Positions 26,057 to 35,557 of a stretch of DNA of 54,552 nt are shown piece after piece (position 1 is the stretch's first letter; every line of letters begins with the position of its first letter). Location of the stretch: the NCBI RefSeq assembly GCF_000469305.1, contig NZ_KI270979.1:1-54552 (forward strand). Direction: 5' to 3'. Below the pieces are notes generated by a model. That model was not told the origin of the DNA and ran no database searches. It saw only the letters and a program-made list of their open reading frames with translations. Source of the DNA: Faecalitalea cylindroides ATCC 27803. GTDB taxonomy: Bacteria > Bacillota_I > Bacilli_A > Erysipelotrichales > Erysipelotrichaceae. Both the position numbers and the translations under genes were made by a program.

Positions 26057-28633
26057 TTAGCCTCTATACTGAATTACTTTGGTAATCTGCACAATAACAA
26101 AAGTTGCTAATGATAATCCAACAACAATAAAGAATTGTGTTAAAGTAATTGGACCAATTGAGAATAATCCGTGCATATTTGGAATAAATAAAATCAGCAC
26201 AAGAAGTACAGCACCAGTTAAGAAAGCATAAATACTAGATTCATTCTTACCTAATTTCCAGAATGGAGCATTTCCTCTTGAAGAGAAACCATGCAACAAA
26301 CGAGAAAGACATAGAGTTGAAAAAGCCATCGTGCTTGCCATAAGATCACTTGTCTGCAATCCAATAAAGTAAGCCGCCATAACACCGGAAAATATGATCA
26401 AACCTTCATAGCCAATTTTGATCATTGTTTTCGCATTCAAGATTGAATCATCACGCTTACGTGGTTTTTGTTTCAACACATCATCTTTTCCTTTTTCCAT
26501 TCCAATAGCTATCGCTGGTAAAGAATCGGTAATTAAGTTAATAAACAATAAATGAACTGCCATAAATGGTGTTGGCAACAATGCCAATGAAGTAAAGACA
26601 ACGGCTAAAATAGCTGAGAAGTTTCCTGACAATAAATACGTAATGGAATTCTTAATATTAGCGTACACATTTCTTCCGGTAATAACAGCCTTAACGATCG
26701 TAGAAAAGTTATCATCTGTTAAGATCATGCTGGCTGCGTCTTTTGAAACTTCTGTACCGGTAATACCCATTGCTACTCCGATATCACTCTGTTTTAAGGC
26801 TGGAGCATCGTTGACACCATCTCCGGTCATGGCAACGATCTCATTGCGTTTTTGCCATGCTTCTACGATACGAATTTTATGTTCTGGAGCAACACGCGCA
26901 TATACGGATACTTTTGGTAAAATTTCATCTAAAGCCGAATCCGACATTGTTTCCAATTCTTTTCCTTCCAAACAAATGTCCCCATCTTCAAAGATTCCAA
27001 TCTCTTTGGCAATTGAAGTTGCGGTAATGATATGATCTCCTGTGATCATGATTGGTTTGATACCAGCCATCTTACACTTAGAAACTGCATCCTTGCTTTC
27101 AAGACGAGGTGGATCCATTTGAGCAACCATACCTACAAACGTTAAATTGTTTTCATCTTCCAAACTTAATTCTTTTGGTTTCATCGTTTTATACGCAAAG
27201 CCCAATACACGAAGTCCTTCTTTGGCAAAACTTTCATTTTGTTCTTTGATCAATTTAATATCTTCTTCAGTAATTGGACGCTTTTTATCATGAATCAAAA
27301 TCTGATCGCATCGATCCAAAATAACATCTACAGCCCCTTTTGTATAAAGGTGGTTTTCCGAGTTAATAGACATCATCTTACGTGTTGAATCAAAAGGAAG
27401 TTCTTTGATTCGAATCGCTTCAACATGGTAATCTGCATCTTTTTCACCATAACGATCAAATAAATCTAACAAGGCAATTTCAGTAGGGTCCCCAATTTGA
27501 GTGGATCCATTCGATACTGCATTATTACACAACAAACATGATTTCAACAACACATCATGGCTATGATCTTTCACATCCAGCATTTCCGGTTTGATGACTT
27601 CATTATTCAAGAATAGTTCCATGACTTTCATCTTATTTTGAGTTAAGGTCCCTGTTTTATCGGAACAAATAACAGATACACAGCCTAAGCTTTCTACTGC
27701 ATTTAATTGTTTGATGATTGCATGTTCTTTAACCATTTTCTGTGTAGAAATAGATAACACGATCGTTACAATAGAATTTAATGCTTCTGGAATTGCTGCC
27801 ACTGCCAAAGCAACTGCAATCAATAAGGCATCCCAAATATCTTCATGAGCAACGATAACATTCATAGCTAGAATGATGGCACAAATTACACAAATACTGA
27901 TTGTCAATTTTTTAGAAAAATCTTCCAATGTTAACTGTAAAGGTGTTTTTCTTTCTTTAGCGTTTTCTAACATAGTTGCGATTTTTCCAATCTCCGTATT
28001 CATACCAATTTTGGTAACAATATATTTACCAGTTCCATTGGTAACCAGACCACTGGAGAATACCATATTCGTTTGATCGGCAATCCCCACTTCCCCTGCA
28101 ATCACTTCCAGTTGTTTTTCTTGTGGCAAAGATTCTCCAGTTAATGCACTTTCGTTCACTTGTAGATTAGCACATTCGATCAAACGGCCATCTCCTTCGA
28201 TTACGTCTCCCGCTTCGACATAAACAAGATCACCAATCGTTAATTCATTGGAAACGATTTGATGAAGCTGACCATCACGAATAACTTTAACATGTGGCAT
28301 TGATAACTTAGAAAGACTTTCCAAAGACTTTCTAGCTTTTAAAGTTTGAACAGTTCCTAAAATAGCATTGATCGTAATAACGATAAAAATTACGATTGAA
28401 CTCACAATTTCTCCTGTTGCCATAGAAATAAAACCGGCAACGATCAAAACGATGACCAGTAAATCTTTAAACTGGGAAAGGAAAATCTGTAGCGGACTTT
28501 CTTTTTCCTGCTGATCCATCTCATTTAGACCATACTGTTTTTGTCTGTCATCAACCTGAAAAGATGTCAAACCATTTCGACTGGCATCAAACTCACTTAA
28601 GACTTCCTGTATACTTTTTTGGTATTCTTTCAT
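26057..28633 (-). CDS. P2-type cation ATPase, probable Mn2+/Ca2+ exporter
   Basis: An 858-residue membrane pump. In order: the N-terminal cation-ATPase domain, the actuator motif LTGESLP (near 180), helix M4 with AIPEAL (near 290), the phosphorylation site CSDKTGTLTQ (near 330), TGDHI (near 535), TGDGVNDAPALK (near 610) and M6 with NLITDSLPA (near 700). PEAL in M4 and NLxTDSLPA in M6 fit the Ca2+/Mn2+ pump branch rather than Na+/K+ or Mg2+ importers. The Mn2+-type riboswitch upstream favours Mn2+ export, as shown for Streptococcus MgtA; this is inference. AGGAGG precedes the ATG. Confidence 0.92.
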   Translation of the reverse strand: MKEYQKSIQEVLSEFDASRNGLTSFQVDDRQKQYGLNEMDQQEKESPLQIFLSQFKDLLVIVLIVAGFISMATGEIVSSIVIFIVITINAILGTVQTLKARKSLESLSKLSMPHVKVIRDGQLHQIVSNELTIGDLVYVEAGDVIEGDGRLIECANLQVNESALTGESLPQEKQLEVIAGEVGIADQTNMVFSSGLVTNGTGKYIVTKIGMNTEIGKIATMLENAKERKTPLQLTLEDFSKKLTISICVICAIILAMNVIVAHEDIWDALLIAVALAVAAIPEALNSIVTIVLSISTQKMVKEHAIIKQLNAVESLGCVSVICSDKTGTLTQNKMKVMELFLNNEVIKPEMLDVKDHSHDVLLKSCLLCNNAVSNGSTQIGDPTEIALLDLFDRYGEKDADYHVEAIRIKELPFDSTRKMMSINSENHLYTKGAVDVILDRCDQILIHDKKRPITEEDIKLIKEQNESFAKEGLRVLGFAYKTMKPKELSLEDENNLTFVGMVAQMDPPRLESKDAVSKCKMAGIKPIMITGDHIITATSIAKEIGIFEDGDICLEGKELETMSDSALDEILPKVSVYARVAPEHKIRIVEAWQKRNEIVAMTGDGVNDAPALKQSDIGVAMGITGTEVSKDAASMILTDDNFSTIVKAVITGRNVYANIKNSITYLLSGNFSAILAVVFTSLALLPTPFMAVHLLFINLITDSLPAIAIGMEKGKDDVLKQKPRKRDDSILNAKTMIKIGYEGLIIFSGVMAAYFIGLQTSDLMASTMAFSTLCLSRLLHGFSSRGNAPFWKLGKNESSIYAFLTGAVLLVLILFIPNMHGLFSIGPITLTQFFIVVGLSLATFVIVQITKVIQYRG

Positions 28634-28644
28634 ACAAACCTCCT

Positions 28645-28785
28645 AAAAAAAGACAAGACACGTCAAAGAAAAACTTTGACGAGTCTTGTCTTTAAGATTA
28701 GCCAGAATTTACATTCGAGATTGTTGGCTAAATCACACTATTGTGAGACTACTCCCTCATCGTAGGACTATATTACTTGAATTTC
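28645..28785 (-). promoter_or_regulatory. yybP-ykoY (manganese) riboswitch with terminator
   Basis: On the minus strand GAGGGAGTAG, GCCAACA and GGCTAA appear in the order of the Mn2+-sensing yybP-ykoY aptamer. Next is a very strong hairpin (AAGACAAGAC and GTCTTGTCTT with CGTCAAAG/CTTTGACG inside) and a run of seven T residues at 28645-28651, just before the ATPase ribosome site. High Mn2+ would stabilise the aptamer and let transcription pass the terminator, as known for this class. The fit of individual conserved bases was judged by eye. Confidence 0.82.
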
Positions 28786-28803
28786 TAAGATTTGTAAAGA
28801 GAA

Positions 28804-30246
28804 TTATTTTTCATTTTTTTCTTTTGGCAAAAATAAGCTCAATAATAACGAGACAATAAATACGCCTGCAACTGCATTGCCATTAAAAACATCACCAACT
28901 GCCTGTGGGAAAGCTGAGAAAAAATTCCCTGTGGTTTGCGTAAGACCCACTCCAATACAAAATGACAAAGATACAATGATCATAGTTCGATCATCAAAGA
29001 CACAATCTTTCAACATTTTGATGCCCTCATACATGATAGAGCCAAACATCATGACTGTACATCCTCCTAATACGGATTGAGGAATCGAATTAAAGAAAGC
29101 ACCAAGTGGCGGAAATAAAGAAGCAAGAATTAGAATTAAAGCTCCTATACAAATCGTAAATCGATTGATTACTCCAGTCATTGTCACAAGACCAACATTT
29201 TGTGAAAATGAGGTTAAAGGCAAACAACCGAAAATAGAGTTTGAAAAACCATCCACGGCCAACGATCCTTGTAATTCTTCCACCTTGATATCACGATGTA
29301 AAGCTCCCGTGCAAACAGCCGTTGTTGCACCTGTTGTTTCGGCAGCAGATACAAGAAATACGATTGCGATTGTGAAAAAAGCACCAATATCAAAAATTGG
29401 TTTATGTTCTGTAAAAAAGACGAGTGTTGGAAGGCTGAAATATCCGACCTGAGAAATCGTCTGTGAAACTGATGAAAAATCTAACATTGGAGCAATACCA
29501 CTTACGATAAAAACAGTAGCCATTAAATACCCTAAAACTAAACCAACCAAGATATTCAAGTTTTTATACACACCCTTTAGTAAATAACGCGAAACCAGAC
29601 ACACGATTAGAGTAAACGTTCCAACAAATAAATGATACCATGCACCAAAATCTTCGACGCCACTGACACCTCCCCAGGAATCCATTCCTACCGATAACAA
29701 AGATAAACCAATTGCAATGACAACACAGGCTGATACCACTGGAGTTAAAAATCTTCTCCAATATTTAGCGCTTAACCCAACTATTCCTTCAAAGATTCCA
29801 CCCATGATAATAGCACCAACCATGCCTTCATAACCAAGATCTGGATTAGTGCTAATCACTAAAAGACTTCCTAAAAAAGTAAAGCTGACACCCATCACAA
29901 TCGGTAATTTTGATCCTATCTTTCATACTGGATATAATTGCATAATCGTTCCCAGTCCTGCAGCAAACATGGCACACTGTAAGATTTCAGTAATCTCGGC
30001 TGGTGTTAAATGTTCATTAGTCTCTTGAATAAATGCGGCAGAACAAACAATTAAAACTGGAGCTAAATTTGATACAAACATTGCTAAAACATGCTGTAAG
30101 CCAAAAGGAATTGCCTTTTTTAAAGGAACGCGACCATTTAAACAATAAAGATTTTCATCACTGATATTACTAACTGGTGTCTCCTTATCTAGTTTTTTTC
30201 TTTCTCCATTTTTCCCTCTCTTATCTACATACATCGATCCACTCAA
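28804..30246 (-). pseudogene. NCS2-family nucleobase permease interrupted by UGA
   Basis: Two segments in one frame form a single uracil/xanthine-type permease. The first ends ...GTIMQLYPV, followed by UGA (29923-29925), and the frame continues at once as KIGSKLPIVMGVSF. Family members usually have Trp at that place, so TGG became TGA. The rest keeps NCS2 motifs (TGATTAVCTGALH, QNVGLVTMTG). The start is also odd: the best ribosome site serves an ATG at 30209 that is out of frame by one base at a run of seven A residues; in-frame starts at 30246 or 30234 overlap ybaK. It follows ybaK in one operon. Confidence 0.85.
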
Positions 30247-30682
30247 TAAAATGACTATATCGCTCTAGTTCTTCTATTGTTAATTTGATACAGGAATTCG
30301 AACTGCCACAAGCTGGAAATACATACTGTAAAGTTTTTAAAGAATCGTCGAGATAAACTTTGACACCTTCATTCAGTCCAAAAGGACAGACTCCACCTGC
30401 TGCATGACCTATATATTTTTCAACCTGATCTCCATGCATCATCTTAGCTTTCTTGCCGAAATAATGTTTATATTTGGCATTATCAATCTTGGCATGACCA
30501 CTTGCGACAATTAAGATAGGCTGATCTCCAACTAAAAAAGCCAAAGATTTTGCGATATTTTTAGGTTCACATCCTAAAGCTTTTGCTGCCAATTCTACCG
30601 TAGCGCTGCTTGCATCGAGTTCAACAATACGATCATCAATTCCTAACAAACTAAATTCTTCTCTTACTCTTTCTATTGACAC
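30221..30682 (-). CDS. ybaK: YbaK/EbsC-family aminoacyl-tRNA deacylase
   Basis: YbaK-type proteins hydrolyse mischarged tRNAs such as Cys-tRNA-Pro. The 153-residue protein has IAKSLAFLV (catalytic-site Lys, near 44), GVCPFGL near 105 and FPACGSSNSCIKLTIEEL near 130. These features match the clostridial ProX/YbaK branch, so which amino acid is edited remains open. The start is a GTG at 30682 with an AAAGGA site. The downstream permease pseudogene begins near its end, apparently in the same transcript. Confidence 0.85.
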   Translation of the reverse strand: MSIERVREEFSLLGIDDRIVELDASSATVELAAKALGCEPKNIAKSLAFLVGDQPILIVASGHAKIDNAKYKHYFGKKAKMMHGDQVEKYIGHAAGGVCPFGLNEGVKVYLDDSLKTLQYVFPACGSSNSCIKLTIEELERYSHFIEWIDVCR

Positions 30683-30721
30683 TTTGATTTTCCTTTCTAC
30701 ATCTTTTATATTTTAGCCTAA

Positions 30722-30757
30722 AAAAGAAAAAATGCTCCAAAATGAAGCATTTTTATC
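30722..30757 (-). terminator. Terminator of the RDD-PHP gene
   Basis: On the minus strand AAATGCTTCA and TGGAGCATTT pair, with a T-run after, immediately past the stop codon. Confidence 0.8.
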
Positions 30758-32267
30758 AGTCTTTTTTCGCCGCCTTAGTAAGGATCTTGACAAGTGCCAA
30801 TCCTTTTTCAGGACAATTTGTTTCCCCAAGTCGTCGATTTGGTTTTGTTGGACCATGATAATCACTACCACAGGAAACTAGCAATTTATATTTTTGAACA
30901 ATTTTTAAAACCGCTGCAATTGTTTCATCGTGAACATTTGGGCTGAACACTTCCACACCATCAATGCCTAGAGAAATCATTCTTTCGATCATTTCATCTG
31001 AAATGTTGTCCAGCTGCCAGCTGGAAAGGATTGCAATACCACCAGCTTGATGAATAGCTTCAATAGCTGAATCCAGCTCAGGATAATTACCTTTGACATA
31101 ACATGGACCACCTTTTCCAAATAAATCCCGTTTAAATCGTGCCATAGCTTCGGATTGTGTTGAAGCTTGATCTATGTATCTTTTCACAAAAGACATAGAA
31201 CGAACTCTTTCATTATTGAAAACCATCTTGGTAATATCTGTTGCGGTAATTGTTTGGAAGCGAGAATTTGAAATTATAGAATCTACATCAATAGAAATAC
31301 CACTGAACTCTTCAAATTTCTTCACACGTTGAATTGAGCATTCCTTTTCACGGAGTAATGAATCACTTTCTAATATTTCAAAGATATCTTTTGTCCAGTC
31401 TATATAATATCCTAGCACGCGAACACGAGTTCCGTTGTACTGAGCATCTAATTCAACCCCTGGAATATACTGAATTCCATAAAGTTCAGCAAATCGAGTT
31501 GCTGCCGCATTCGCTCTTGCACAGTTATGGTCAGTAATAGAAATCACTTCCATTTTTAACTGCTTAGCCTGCTTAAAGATTTCTTCCACATCATAATATC
31601 CATCATCACTGTAATTAGAGCGGATATGTAAATCGATAGGACAAATATCATGCTGTACTTTTGGTTCCGTTTTTTTATTGTCAAAGGTAATATTAATTTC
31701 TGGTTCATTTACAGTAACAAGCCCAAAGACAAGATCAAATAAAGACTGTTGATTTGGTGTAATCAATACGATAATTCCATTTAACAACCACCATGCCAAA
31801 ATTCCCAGCGTTCCAAAGAAATAACCTAAGATCATCAAAGGAATCCCAATACCTAAAGCCTGACGCATGATCAAATTTAAAGCCATGGCTTCTCGTTTGT
31901 CACGTCTTACAAGTTTTAGATCTGTCAAAACATATCCAAAAGATTGACCTTTAGAACGTGCAGTAAACAAACCTAACAAAAGTACAGCCACCACAAACAA
32001 ACAGCCATACATAATATAAAACAATAAATCGAAAAAATGTGGAGAAATCAAACCACATAATATTAACAGAAACTCAATGACCCATATATATATAGGTAAT
32101 AAACATATATTAATATCAATCAGAAAGGCAAAAAAATGATTTATATAATCCTCTTTATCACGAGTTAAAACACGTGCCTGTTTATAGCCACCTGAACGAT
32201 ATATTTGCGATTTTTTGTTGAAATAAGCTAATGTTAAATCTTTAATATTATATTTTTTCACATCCAT
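30756..32267 (-). CDS. RDD membrane domain fused to a degenerate PHP phosphoesterase domain
   Basis: A 503-residue fusion. Residues about 35-190 form an RDD domain: RDKEDYINHFFAFLIDI, three or four membrane helices and a cytoplasmic loop ending KLVRRD. Residues about 210-500 form a PHP domain. It keeps TDHN, GVEL and the C-terminal GSDYHG. Several metal-binding His are lost: the first motif reads DLHIRS instead of DLHxHS, the usual AHP reads SSW, and the usual yHPxH reads FSPNVH. It is therefore probably not a normal hydrolase, and may bind a ligand near the membrane. The ribosome site is weak (GAAAGG, 11 bases). It ends at its own terminator. Confidence 0.85.
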   Translation of the reverse strand: MDVKKYNIKDLTLAYFNKKSQIYRSGGYKQARVLTRDKEDYINHFFAFLIDINICLLPIYIWVIEFLLILCGLISPHFFDLLFYIMYGCLFVVAVLLLGLFTARSKGQSFGYVLTDLKLVRRDKREAMALNLIMRQALGIGIPLMILGYFFGTLGILAWWLLNGIIVLITPNQQSLFDLVFGLVTVNEPEINITFDNKKTEPKVQHDICPIDLHIRSNYSDDGYYDVEEIFKQAKQLKMEVISITDHNCARANAAATRFAELYGIQYIPGVELDAQYNGTRVRVLGYYIDWTKDIFEILESDSLLREKECSIQRVKKFEEFSGISIDVDSIISNSRFQTITATDITKMVFNNERVRSMSFVKRYIDQASTQSEAMARFKRDLFGKGGPCYVKGNYPELDSAIEAIHQAGGIAILSSWQLDNISDEMIERMISLGIDGVEVFSPNVHDETIAAVLKIVQKYKLLVSCGSDYHGPTKPNRRLGETNCPEKGLALVKILTKAAKKD

Positions 32268-32346
32268 AAAATCACAAACCTTTCACTAACTACTATATTA
32301 TATCAAAAATATGCTCATTTAGAACGAATTTCCATAATTTCATAAA

Positions 32347-33522
32347 CTATTCGAGTACAATTTCAATTCCCTTTGGATTCTGCATGATCGACTGCACATA
32401 ATTCTGAACCCATGCTTTGGAAATATCGATTCCATTCGCCGTTACACAATGACTTGCGGCGAATTCATCATTATATTCATGAATTGTCATCGTTTTAAAA
32501 TTATAGTAATTTGAATCATAATACGTTATCGTTGGAATAAATTTCACATCATCAAATGTTGTCTTTTGTGTATCAAAATCATAATTCAAAGTAAAACTTG
32601 CCATTCCTCCAACCATGCCTTCTGCACTATCTTGGGCACTTAAGAAATTTCCTAAGGAATAATAAACTAAAGTATCTTGATTTTCTGTTGAAATGATTTC
32701 GGCTGGTTCAATAACATGTGGATGATGACCAATTATAACTTCAACACCTAATTCATTTAGATAATTTGCCAATTGATCTTGTTCTTCTGTGATTGAAGTA
32801 TTGTATTCTTGGCCCCAATGCATGCTGACAATCTGAACATCACTGATCTTAGAAATTTCTTCCATATCTTGCTTTATCTTGTCTTTATCGATCAAATCTA
32901 TCAACCAAGGTTTATCCTCAGGTAAGTTATAGCCATTTAAACCATAGGTATAGCCTAACAAACCAACTTTGATGCCATTGATTTCTTTTACACGATAATT
33001 AGAAGCATCCTCTTTTGTATCATGACTTCCTGTCCAAAGTATATCTGGATAGTTCTCTTTTAAATAATTGATTTCGGCAATCAGTCCATCCGATGACATA
33101 TCCATTGAATGATTGCTGGAAAGAGCCATCCAATCAAATCCAGCACTATGTACTGCGTCTAATATTTCAGTAGGCCCATTAAATACTGGATAGTGACTTA
33201 ATTCATACCCAGGGGCACAGATAGTTTCTCCATTAATAAATGCAAGATCTGCATTCTGGGTATAGGGATTTGTATACTCGTATATATCCGTGAAATCAAA
33301 AGGAAGACCTTGACTGTTTTGTTCATACCAGATTGCCGCATGAATTAAATTGTCCCCTACACCGACAAAAGAGAAAGAAGAACTGCCTGTTTTGTTAGAT
33401 GTTTTTTTAACAATTGTTTCAGTTCTTGCCGGTTCATTTTCCTTATATCCATACAAATAACAGAATAAACCAATATTTATCACTAAGAGTATGGAAAAAA
33501 TAATAACTAAACTCTTTTTCAT
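32347..33522 (-). CDS. CapA-family phosphoesterase-like protein, membrane anchored
   Basis: A protein of about 391 residues with an N-terminal membrane helix (about 2-22) and an outer CapA domain. CapA domains have a calcineurin-like fold and are needed for poly-gamma-glutamate capsule export in Bacillus. The motifs GVGDNLIH (near 55), SSNHSMD (near 140), HWGQEY (near 235) and GHHPHVIE (near 268) are all present. No capB or capC is near, so the role may be in some other cell-envelope task. The ATG at 33522 lacks a clear ribosome site; the frame also allows 33540. It follows the GntR gene by about 30 bases. Confidence 0.85.
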   Translation of the reverse strand: MKKSLVIIFSILLVINIGLFCYLYGYKENEPARTETIVKKTSNKTGSSSFSFVGVGDNLIHAAIWYEQNSQGLPFDFTDIYEYTNPYTQNADLAFINGETICAPGYELSHYPVFNGPTEILDAVHSAGFDWMALSSNHSMDMSSDGLIAEINYLKENYPDILWTGSHDTKEDASNYRVKEINGIKVGLLGYTYGLNGYNLPEDKPWLIDLIDKDKIKQDMEEISKISDVQIVSMHWGQEYNTSITEEQDQLANYLNELGVEVIIGHHPHVIEPAEIISTENQDTLVYYSLGNFLSAQDSAEGMVGGMASFTLNYDFDTQKTTFDDVKFIPTITYYDSNYYNFKTMTIHEYNDEFAASHCVTANGIDISKAWVQNYVQSIMQNPKGIEIVLE

Positions 33523-33551
33523 AACTATAATATAACACAAAATCAGCCTAC

Positions 33552-34286
33552 TTACTCAGCAGACTGATTTGTTGTTGAAATAGAATATGTGTAAAGATCA
33601 CCGCGATAGTAACATGTCGTATATTCGATCAATTCATTTGTTGCGCTATAAGAAAGGCGCTGTCGAACTAAAACAGGCAGAGTTTTAGGAATATTCAATG
33701 CATCGCGTACTTCTTTATCCGGCATCTGCGCACTAATTTTTTCTTCAATACGTACTGGCAACCCTGTTCCTGTATAATCCAGGATTTCATAAATAGATTC
33801 TGAATATTCATCTGGATCCAGTGGTAAATTTGTTGATAAAGGAAAATATGATACAAAATAAACAAGTTTTACATCATCTGCAGTTCTCACTCGGCGTATA
33901 CAATACATTTTTTCTTTTGAATGTGAACCAAACCCTTCTGGTAATGGTTCAATTGAAACACTCAAGCCCTTGGTTCCCGGCACTCGATTGCGATGTTCCA
34001 TTTCTTTTGTAAAAGACATGATGTGCGACAATTCCTCTTCAATTGCCGGTTGCCAAATAACAAAAGTTCCCTTGCCTCGCCCTCTTTTGACCATACCTTC
34101 TTTTTCAAGATCTAAGATAGCTTGTCTTGCTGTGATCCTGGATACATTATACTTTTGTTGGATTTCCATCTCACTTTCAATCTTATCCCCTAGTTTTAAT
34201 TCACCTGATAAAATCTTATCTCGATAAATGTCCTTGATTTGAATGTAAAGTGCTTTTCCACCTTTTTTTGTTGTTAACTTCTCCAT
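33552..34286 (-). CDS. GntR/HutC-family transcriptional regulator
   Basis: A 244-residue regulator with an N-terminal winged helix (LGDKIESEMEIQQKYNVSRITARQAILDLEKEGMV, near 35-70, then GRGKGTFV) and a C-terminal UTRA effector domain (about 95-235). HutC-type members bind sugar phosphates or amino-acid derivatives. The ATG at 34286 is chosen because AAGGA lies 8 bases upstream; another lies two codons earlier. It sits between a phosphoesterase gene and capA on the same strand. Its target and ligand cannot be deduced. Confidence 0.92.
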   Translation of the reverse strand: MEKLTTKKGGKALYIQIKDIYRDKILSGELKLGDKIESEMEIQQKYNVSRITARQAILDLEKEGMVKRGRGKGTFVIWQPAIEEELSHIMSFTKEMEHRNRVPGTKGLSVSIEPLPEGFGSHSKEKMYCIRRVRTADDVKLVYFVSYFPLSTNLPLDPDEYSESIYEILDYTGTGLPVRIEEKISAQMPDKEVRDALNIPKTLPVLVRQRLSYSATNELIEYTTCYYRGDLYTYSISTTNQSAE

Positions 34287-34305
34287 AATCATTGTCCTTT
34301 TCTTT

Positions 34306-34944
34306 TTATAACATTATAACATTTGATTCTGGGTTTTGTCGCCTTTTTTTATCAATTTCGATCCACTCATCCAACGTCATTGGAGCATAGTCAGAATACA
34401 TGCAGAAACAATTGATAAATTGACATGGAATCGTCTCAACATTTCCAGAAACAGAGACATGTGACTGTCTTTGTACAAACTTTTGATACGCATCCAAATA
34501 TATCTGATCCTGTGTTTTATGAATATGCCCATGTAACATAAATGTCTTAGGTTGTCCTGTTTCATCTCTACGATACTGTCCATTGTAACAGGCGATTGGA
34601 TAATGCGATAAAATAACTTTACGTTTATTATCTTTAAGCTCTGCATAATCTTTGATCCAGATAAAACGATCCCAGGAATATTTTTTATCACTTAAAAAAC
34701 GATCATGATTTCCTTTTATCATATATAATCGACCTTTTAATCGATCTAAAACTTCCTGCGTTTGCCGGGCATTTCCCCAGGAAAAATCACCTAGAATGAT
34801 TACCTCATCATTCTTGTTTATTTTCGCATTCCATTTTTCGATCATATATTCATTCATCTGCTCTACACTCTCAAACCCTCTTTTATCCATTTTTTCATTC
34901 AGCGCCTTATGAAAAAAATGCTGATCCGCAATAAAATATCTCAT
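34306..34944 (-). CDS. Calcineurin-like metallophosphoesterase
   Basis: A 212-residue cytoplasmic phosphoesterase of the YfcE/MJ0936-like group. The metal-site motifs appear in order: DQHFFH (near 7), GDFSWGN (near 50), KGNHD (near 73), LSHYP (near 105) and LHGHIH (near 130). The substrate is unknown; related proteins cleave cyclic or 5'-phosphate bonds. AAGGTGGAG precedes the ATG. It is upstream of the GntR gene by 20 bases and probably shares its transcript. Confidence 0.88.
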   Translation of the reverse strand: MRYFIADQHFFHKALNEKMDKRGFESVEQMNEYMIEKWNAKINKNDEVIILGDFSWGNARQTQEVLDRLKGRLYMIKGNHDRFLSDKKYSWDRFIWIKDYAELKDNKRKVILSHYPIACYNGQYRRDETGQPKTFMLHGHIHKTQDQIYLDAYQKFVQRQSHVSVSGNVETIPCQFINCFCMYSDYAPMTLDEWIEIDKKRRQNPESNVIML

Positions 34945-34974
34945 ATCCCTACTCCACCTTATCCCTTCTTAAAA

Positions 34975-35009
34975 CAAAAAATGCAGTCTATATATTAATC
35001 AAGACTGCA
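34975..35009 (-). terminator. Terminator overlapping the lipoprotein stop
   Basis: On the minus strand TGCAGTCT and AGACTGCA pair; the UAA stop is in the loop and six T residues follow. Confidence 0.88.
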
Positions 35010-35510
35010 TGCATATCCATTATCGGTATAATCATTTTGTGTCTCTTTCAATGAGATGTACTGATTTTCCATCTCACCTTCTTTTAAAAGACCCTTTTCA
35101 ATCAATACGTCCATATCGGCTGTTTCATAGTCAATGTTTACAGTCACTTTAACTCGATTGTCCTCTACAGTTCCTGAAACACTCACACCTTCAATATCAG
35201 AATATGTCTGTGATAAAGAATCATTGATGATCTGCTCCATCTGTGAGGCATCCATATCCTCAGTAATCCCTAATGAATCAAAAGTCATATAGAAAGTTTG
35301 TGCCATATTTGTGATTTCATCACCTTTGGCATCAAAGGTAATCGTTTCTTCACTTTCTGAAGTACAAACTAAAGTTTTTTTCGTAGTATCTTCTTCTTGT
35401 ATTTCAGGTTCTTTTGATGAAGATGACTGATTACCCGTATCGATGACTTCATCGATTCGCATACATCCGCTTAACATTAAGATCATTGTTAAAATTTTCA
35501 AAATGCGCAT
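34995..35510 (-). CDS. Lipoprotein, DUF1307/YehR-like
   Basis: A 171-residue secreted lipoprotein. The signal MRILKILTMILMLSGC has a lipobox (LSGC), so Cys16 would be lipidated. The mature part is acidic with a serine-rich linker and then a domain like the YehR/DUF1307 family (CTSESEETITFDAKGDEI, near 50), whose function is unknown. The ATG at 35510 follows AAGGAG by 9 bases; the longer frame is not needed. The ribosome site lies in the descending arm of a hairpin after the aminotransferase gene, so translation may depend on that structure. Confidence 0.8.
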   Translation of the reverse strand: MRILKILTMILMLSGCMRIDEVIDTGNQSSSSKEPEIQEEDTTKKTLVCTSESEETITFDAKGDEITNMAQTFYMTFDSLGITEDMDASQMEQIINDSLSQTYSDIEGVSVSGTVEDNRVKVTVNIDYETADMDVLIEKGLLKEGEMENQYISLKETQNDYTDNGYACSLD

Positions 35511-35557
35511 ATAAAAAGCTCCTTCCATACAAATTCAATTGTATCAAAAGAAGCTTT
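35511..35557 (-). terminator. Terminator-like hairpin that hides a ribosome site
   Basis: On the minus strand a long imperfect stem (AAAGCTTCTTTTGATACAA with TTTGTATGGAAGGAGCTTT) ends in five T residues. It holds the aminotransferase stop in one arm and the AAGGAG ribosome site of the lipoprotein in the other. Confidence 0.75.

Noticed and set aside
32347-33522. Capsule synthesis locus
   Set aside because: Only a CapA-type gene is present; no capB or capC, so a capsule role is unsupported.
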